This document shows, piece after piece, positions 4,410 to 8,867 of a DNA stretch of 8,867 nucleotides. Every line of letters starts with the position of its first letter. The stretch's first letter is position 1. The translations under genes were made by a program, and so were the position numbers. Origin of the DNA: an uncultured Bacilli bacterium (GTDB taxonomy: Bacteria; Bacillota_I; Bacilli_A; RF39; UBA660); NCBI GenBank assembly GCA_948629335.1, contig CAPHZB010000057.1:1-8867 (forward strand), in the 5' to 3' direction. The notes under the pieces are model-generated. The model worked only from the letters and a program-made list of their open reading frames with translations, did no database searches and was not told where the DNA came from.

Positions 4410-7228
4410 AATTTCTTCCCTTCTAGTAGAGGTTTTAAGAATTTTCCTGTATAACTTGCATCTACCTGACTGACTTCTTCAGGAGTTCCCTTCGCAACAA
4501 TCGTTCCTCCTCCATCCCCACCTTCAGGACCTAAGTCAATAATATAGTCTGCTACTTTAATCACATCTAGATTATGTTCAATGACTAAGACAGTATCTCC
4601 ATTTTCAACAATGCGATTTAGAATAGCTAACAATTTCTTAATATCATGAGAATGTAGACCTGTCGTTGGTTCATCCAAGATAAATAAACTTTTCCCCGTT
4701 GGCTTTTTCTGAAGTTCCTTTGCTAATTTTACACGAGCAGCTTCTCCTCCTGATAAAGTAGGCGCAGATTGTCCTAATTTGATGTAATCAAGACCTACAT
4801 CGATAAGCATTTGTAACTTTGCTTTTATTTTTGGAAAATTATCAAAAAATTCAATTGCCTCTGTTACTCTCATTTCTAGTATATCATAAATGTTTTTATT
4901 TTTGTACTTAATTTGTAGAGTTTCCGTATTATACCTAGTTCCACCACACACTTCACAAGGAACATAAACATCTGGTAAAAAGTGCATTTCGATTTTTTTT
5001 ACACCATCTCCCCAGCACGCTTCACATCTTCCTCCTTTTACATTGAAGGAAAATCTTCCCTTATCATAACCACGAATTTTTGCTTCTTTCGTTTCTGTAA
5101 ATACATCACGTATATCATCAAATACGCCTGTATAAGTTGCTGGGTTACTTCTTGGCGTTCTTCCAATTGGTGCTTGCGAAATATCCACCACTTTATCAAT
5201 AAGATCTAAACCTTTGATTTCTTTATAAATTCCTGGTTTTTCTTTCGATTTATATAAATGGTTACGTGCTGCCTTATACAAAATTTCGTTTACAAGGGTA
5301 CTTTTTCCACTTCCTGATACACCTGTAATACAAGTAAGAGTTCCTAGTGGAATTTTAATATTGATATTTTTTAAGTTATTTTCCTTCGCTCCCTTTATTT
5401 CTAAATATGTTTTATTTCCTTTTCTCCTTTTTTTAGGTATTTCAATCCTTTCTTTTCCTGTTAAATACCTTCCTGTTAAACTATTTGGATTTTTCATTAC
5501 TTCTTCTGGTGTTCCACAAGCAACTACTTCTCCTCCATGTGTTCCTGCTCCTGGACCAATATCAACTAAGTAATCCGCACGTAACATTGTATCTGTATCA
5601 TGTTCTACAACAACAAGTGTATTTCCCAAATCGCGCATATCTAACATGGACTGAATCAAACGTTCATTATCTCTCTGGTGAAGTCCAATAGATGGTTCAT
5701 CCAGAACATATAAAACACCTGTTAAATGGGAACCAATTTGGGTTGCTAAGCGAATCCGTTGTGCTTCCCCTCCTGATAAAGTGGATGCATTTCTAGAAAG
5801 TGTTAGATAAGAAAGACCTACATTAATTAAAAATTCAAGTCTAGAACAGATTTCTTTTAAAATCAACCGAGCAATTTCTTCTTGTTCCTTTGTTAAAGTG
5901 AGTTTTTGTAAGAATTGGTATAAATCTTTTATAGAAAGTTGTGTCACTTCATAGATATTTTTCCCACCAATTAAAACTGATAAAACATCACTACGTAAAC
6001 GTGCTCCATGGCAAGTAGGACAAGTAAGTTCTGTCATAAAGCCTTCAATCCAGTCACGAATCCAAGTACTCTTCGTTTCCATATACCTACGTTCTAAATT
6101 GGTAATAATCCCTTCAAACGTATCACGACTCGTTCTTGTGTTTCCATTTTTAGAAACATAATGAAATTCGAGTATTTCTTGCGTTCCATATAAAAGAATA
6201 TCTAGTTTTTTAGAATCTAATTTTGCAACAGGTAAATCTAAATCAATGTCATAATGCTTAGCTAGTGTATCTAGTTGGGTACGTATTGTACTCGTATCAT
6301 CATCTGAAATACAAGTAATTGCGCCTTCATTGATACTTTTTGTTTTATCAGGAATAATCAAATCAACATCCAATTTATACTTAATTCCAAGTCCCTTACA
6401 ATCAGGACAAGAGCCATATGGTGCATTAAAAGAAAATAATCTGGGTTCTAGTTCTGGAAGAGAAAAATCACAGTCAGGACAGGCATAGGCCTCACTCATT
6501 AGAAATTCCTCTTTGCCAATGACATCAATAACCACTTTCCCTTTTGCTTCCTTAGAAGCTGTTTCAATCGATTCATAAAGGCGGCTTCGAATATTTTCTT
6601 TGATAATTAAACGATCAATCACTAAAGACAAACGATGTTTTTTATTTTTTTCTAGCGTGATTTCTTCACTTAAATCATATTCCACATCATCAATAATCAT
6701 ACGAACATAACCATCTTTACGATATTTATCCAAAAGTTCTTTTTGTGTTCCTTTTTCTCCATAAACAACAGGGGATAGAACACGAATTTTCGTTCCCTCT
6801 TCTAATTGTAATACTTGGTTCGTCATCTCTTCAATACTTTGTGATGAAATACTTCTATGATGATTTGGACAAGTGGGTGTTCCTATACGCGCAAATAAAA
6901 GCCGTAAATAATCATAAATTTCAGTAACGGTTCCTACGGTAGAACGTGGATTTTTATTTGTTGTTTTTTGATCAATAGAAATTGCTGGAGAAAGTCCTTC
7001 AATGCTATCTACATCTGGTTTTTCAGAACCACCTAAAAATTGTCTTGCATACGCGGATAAACTTTCTACATATCTTCTTTGCCCTTCTGCATAAATAGTA
7101 TCAAAAGCAAGACTACTCTTTCCACTTCCTGATACTCCAGTCATAACAATTAGTTTATTTTTTGGCAAGGTTAAATCAATATTTTTTAAATTATTTTCTC
7201 TTGCTCCTTTAATAATAATTTCTTCCAT
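4406..7228 (-). CDS. uvrA: Excinuclease ABC subunit A (UvrA)
   Basis: The damage-sensing ATPase of nucleotide excision repair, which dimerises and loads UvrB onto lesions. At 940 aa it is full length. The first ABC half has Walker A GVSGSGKS (31-38), a zinc site C250/C253/C274/C277, a second CxxC segment in CPTCHGARL (403-411), signature LSGGEAQ (484-490) and Walker B VLDEPS (508-513). The second half has Walker A GVSGSGKS (636-643), a zinc module C735/C738/C758/C761, signature LSGGEAA (825-831) and ILDEPT (850-855). All catalytic motifs are intact. One oddity is W739 in CEACWGDG, where Q, R or S is more usual. The ATG follows AAGGAAGTGA by a few bases, and an extended -10 lies upstream. No uvrB is adjacent in the window, although uvrB-uvrA is the common Firmicute order. 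It overlaps the downstream YcxB-like gene by four bases. No clear LexA (SOS) box was recognised. Confidence 0.99.
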   Translation of the reverse strand: MEEIIIKGARENNLKNIDLTLPKNKLIVMTGVSGSGKSSLAFDTIYAEGQRRYVESLSAYARQFLGGSEKPDVDSIEGLSPAISIDQKTTNKNPRSTVGTVTEIYDYLRLLFARIGTPTCPNHHRSISSQSIEEMTNQVLQLEEGTKIRVLSPVVYGEKGTQKELLDKYRKDGYVRMIIDDVEYDLSEEITLEKNKKHRLSLVIDRLIIKENIRSRLYESIETASKEAKGKVVIDVIGKEEFLMSEAYACPDCDFSLPELEPRLFSFNAPYGSCPDCKGLGIKYKLDVDLIIPDKTKSINEGAITCISDDDTSTIRTQLDTLAKHYDIDLDLPVAKLDSKKLDILLYGTQEILEFHYVSKNGNTRTSRDTFEGIITNLERRYMETKSTWIRDWIEGFMTELTCPTCHGARLRSDVLSVLIGGKNIYEVTQLSIKDLYQFLQKLTLTKEQEEIARLILKEICSRLEFLINVGLSYLTLSRNASTLSGGEAQRIRLATQIGSHLTGVLYVLDEPSIGLHQRDNERLIQSMLDMRDLGNTLVVVEHDTDTMLRADYLVDIGPGAGTHGGEVVACGTPEEVMKNPNSLTGRYLTGKERIEIPKKRRKGNKTYLEIKGAKENNLKNINIKIPLGTLTCITGVSGSGKSTLVNEILYKAARNHLYKSKEKPGIYKEIKGLDLIDKVVDISQAPIGRTPRSNPATYTGVFDDIRDVFTETKEAKIRGYDKGRFSFNVKGGRCEACWGDGVKKIEMHFLPDVYVPCEVCGGTRYNTETLQIKYKNKNIYDILEMRVTEAIEFFDNFPKIKAKLQMLIDVGLDYIKLGQSAPTLSGGEAARVKLAKELQKKPTGKSLFILDEPTTGLHSHDIKKLLAILNRIVENGDTVLVIEHNLDVIKVADYIIDLGPEGGDGGGTIVAKGTPEEVSQVDASYTGKFLKPLLEGKKL

Positions 7229-7255
7229 ACATTCACTTCCTTAAATTTCTTTCTT

Positions 7256-7264
7256 ATTATACCA
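7256..7264 (-). promoter_or_regulatory. Extended -10 promoter of uvrA
   Basis: The minus strand reads TGG-TATAAT: a perfect -10 (7261-7256) with a TG extension. The -35 region at 17 bases (GAACAA) is poor and lies inside the terminator hairpin of the upstream gene. The predicted start near 7249 gives a leader of about 20 bases. No B. subtilis-type LexA site (GAAC-N4-GTTC) is visible. Confidence 0.65.
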
Positions 7265-7266
7265 CA

Positions 7267-7308
7267 AAAAGCAAAAATTTGTTCACTAAAAAACATTTTT
7301 TTGCTTTT
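7267..7308 (-). terminator. Terminator of the 475-aa gene
   Basis: 7267-7281 pairs with 7294-7308 (AAAAGCAAAAA/TTTTTGCTTTT, two mismatches, then TG/CA) around a 12-base loop. It begins just past the stop at 7310-7312. The U-run lies mostly within the stem's 3' arm, so efficiency is uncertain, and some read-through into uvrA is possible because the uvrA -10 lies only a few bases beyond. Confidence 0.6.
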
Positions 7309-7309
7309 A

Positions 7310-8737
7310 TTAATAACGCCAACTTTCTTTTATTTGTTTAGGGTATTCATTGGTTAGTTGATACACACGATCCCGGTCTACAGAAACAAGGGGATATTCC
7401 TTAAACCAATCAGGTAACATTTCTGGATTATAATAGTCTGCTTCCCTATAACTATCAAGTAGTCTACAATTATCCCCACATTTTCCGTTAACCAAAGTAT
7501 CTGTTAAATAATACCCTAATCTCTTTAACTCATCCTTCCAAAACCCGAAAATCTCATAAGGAACCATAGCGCTTTTTTCTAAATACTTCTGTACTTCAAT
7601 TCCCGCAACGATATGCCCTCTTTCATTTCGTACATATTCTTCTTCTAAATTTTTTAAAAATAAGTATAGGTTTGGACAAATCACTTCTTCATATGACCAC
7701 TTCATATGAAACAGTTTAATTACGTAATCTCCTATTTGATAACAAGAAGACGTGCTTCCCGAACGAACATACCTAGTTGTTTTATTCTTACTTTGCTCTA
7801 AATATTCCTCAGTATACCTCTCTAATTTTCTTCCCAATTCATACCCATAAATACGAGCTAAAGTGCTATCATAATCTCCATCTTTCCTAAAATACTTTAT
7901 CTTGTTTGTGTATTCTTCTAACATTTCTTTAGAAAGAAAATGAGGAATACTCTTTAAAATATAGAATTTACAACTACGTGATGTCGAAAATAGAAGGTCA
8001 GAGTCAGTTTGAAATTCCAAATGATTTCTATCTAATTCCAACAATTTTGTTGCTAAATCATTTTCCTCGTATGCGTTTATGATGTATTCTTTAAATCTTG
8101 TCCACATTTTCTTATCCTGTGCCTTATCTAAAATAGATATTGCTAAAGAAGAAATATCTTCTATATCCATAATTGTTGGGCAAAGAGTCATTTGTTCAAA
8201 TTCTTGATAAGTAGAGCTTGTTACATATTTTAAAATATCATCATACACTTCTTTCACTTTATCATACTGGTTTTCTACTAAGGCTTTCATAAACAGAAAC
8301 CTTGTATGTAAATGATTATGCAAACAAAGTTTTTGTACAAAATCCATATTATTTTCAAAATCATGAAAGATGTATTCTAAAATAACCTTATAATTTTCTT
8401 CTTTTAAAATAAACGTATCTATATGTTCTAAGATATACTCTCTCCCCCAAACGGTATGTTCTAAAATGTTTTTAATTTTCTCATCATTCAATATGCAATC
8501 TTCACAGTTCTTCATCAAATAAAGGGTAGTATCTTTATATACATCTTCATCATAAATAATGGAGAAGCAAAATCTTGGTAATTCATCCTTTAAAAGTTCT
8601 AAAAAACCATGAATAACTTCTATTTTATTCTTACTTTCACGCACATAGGAAACAAGATTTTTTTCATCATAAAGTGTTAAACCAAAGACAAAATCCACTT
8701 TTCCCTCTTTTAAATAATCTACTGGATTAAAAGCCAT
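7310..8737 (-). CDS. Uncharacterised protein with possible degenerate kinase-like C-terminus
   Basis: A 475-aa soluble protein that I do not recognise as a named family. Residues 1-300 look mainly alpha-helical and acidic/aromatic (many L, Y, E, K), with no signal peptide or membrane span; a helical-repeat fold is plausible but unproven. Residues 320-475 suggest a protein-kinase fold. RSGSTSSCYQIGDYVIKLF (325-343) resembles a glycine-rich loop followed by the VAIK strand, with K341 as the ATP-anchoring lysine. Acidic residues after it (E350/E351, E365-E367) could supply the helix-C glutamate. GDNCRLLDS (421-429) then resembles the N-x-L-L-D part of a catalytic loop, with D413, N423 and D434 as possible catalytic and metal residues. 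No HRD or DFG is present and the C-lobe would be very short, so it may be a pseudokinase or an unrelated fold. The ATG follows AGAGGTGATAAA. The gene has its own promoter and terminator, just upstream of uvrA. Confidence 0.75.
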   Translation of the reverse strand: MAFNPVDYLKEGKVDFVFGLTLYDEKNLVSYVRESKNKIEVIHGFLELLKDELPRFCFSIIYDEDVYKDTTLYLMKNCEDCILNDEKIKNILEHTVWGREYILEHIDTFILKEENYKVILEYIFHDFENNMDFVQKLCLHNHLHTRFLFMKALVENQYDKVKEVYDDILKYVTSSTYQEFEQMTLCPTIMDIEDISSLAISILDKAQDKKMWTRFKEYIINAYEENDLATKLLELDRNHLEFQTDSDLLFSTSRSCKFYILKSIPHFLSKEMLEEYTNKIKYFRKDGDYDSTLARIYGYELGRKLERYTEEYLEQSKNKTTRYVRSGSTSSCYQIGDYVIKLFHMKWSYEEVICPNLYLFLKNLEEEYVRNERGHIVAGIEVQKYLEKSAMVPYEIFGFWKDELKRLGYYLTDTLVNGKCGDNCRLLDSYREADYYNPEMLPDWFKEYPLVSVDRDRVYQLTNEYPKQIKESWRY

Positions 8738-8761
8738 TTTATCACCTCTTTATGTATAGAT

Positions 8762-8789
8762 AGTATACCAAATTTAAATTTTTTGTAAA
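8762..8789 (-). promoter_or_regulatory. SigA-type promoter of the 475-aa gene
   Basis: On the minus strand: -35 TTTACA (8789-8784), a 16-base spacer, -10 TATACT (8767-8762). Start is predicted near 8755, with a leader of about 18 bases containing AGAGGTGA before the ATG. Confidence 0.7.
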
Positions 8790-8790
8790 G

Positions 8791-8811
8791 AAAAAAGACC
8801 TATTGGTCCTT
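8791..8811 (-). terminator. Terminator of a gene beyond the right edge
   Basis: The minus strand reads AAGGACC, loop AATA, GGTCTTT (8811-8805 with 8800-8794, one G-U pair), and the T run continues to 8791. It should end a minus-strand transcript entering from outside the window and insulate the 475-aa gene's promoter. Confidence 0.65.
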
Positions 8812-8865
8812 AAAATTATGATTAGAATATGATAATGTCTTAAGTGTTAGTATTTGATTATGTCT
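8800..8865 (-). other. Possible 3' end of an off-window minus-strand ORF
   Basis: One minus-strand frame is open from the window edge for 21 codons, ending ...NHNFKDQ with TAG at 8802-8800, inside the terminator hairpin. A terminator right at its end fits a gene 3' end, as in the HD gene here. The segment is too short to recognise and may be chance. It also contains an imperfect 10-base direct repeat (8831-8840 and 8856-8865). Confidence 0.25.
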
Positions 8866-8867
8866 CA

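Noticed and set aside
7256..7300. LexA/SOS operator upstream of uvrA
   Set aside because: GAAC occurs on the minus strand but is not followed by GTTC at the required spacing, so no DinR/LexA palindrome is supported.

Overview
The window is AT-rich DNA from a low-GC Gram-positive bacterium (Bacillota), most like the Bacilli/Erysipelotrichales-type gut lineages. The evidence is AGGTGATC-like ribosome binding sites, TTTACA/TATAAT promoters, a B. subtilis-like tRNA-Arg(CCU) with encoded CCA, and the gene families present: DUF3048/YerB, GluP-like rhomboid, YcxB-like and UvrA. TGA is used as a stop (uvrA, tspO) and the tryptophan codon checked in UvrA is TGG, so the standard bacterial code applies and it is not a code-4 mycoplasma. 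I cannot name the species.

Layout, left to right. Bases 1-172 contain no supportable gene, only small inverted and direct repeats that may be the remnant of a mobile-element end. A tRNA-Arg(CCU) gene on the minus strand has its own extended -10 and terminator. Next, all on the minus strand, are an HD-domain phosphohydrolase and a membrane-anchored DUF3048 protein (probable two-gene unit), then a GluP-type rhomboid protease with its own promoter and terminator. Divergent from the rhomboid, and the only plus-strand gene, is a TspO/MBR-family membrane protein. It converges on a YcxB-like membrane protein, and a bidirectional terminator separates the two. The YcxB-like gene overlaps the 3' end of uvrA by ATGA, so the two are probably translationally coupled. 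Upstream of uvrA is a 475-aa protein of unknown function with a possible degenerate protein-kinase-like C-terminus. The right edge has a terminator for a minus-strand transcript entering from outside.

This is mostly ordinary chromosomal housekeeping and envelope content: one DNA-repair gene, one tRNA, and four membrane or membrane-anchored proteins. No defence system, CRISPR array or intact mobile element is visible. The most unusual items are the 475-aa protein with its cryptic kinase-like segment, the uvrA/membrane-protein coupling, and very short leaders in which the -10 box nearly abuts the ribosome binding site. Three of the seven proteins appear to start at TTG or GTG rather than at the farthest upstream start.
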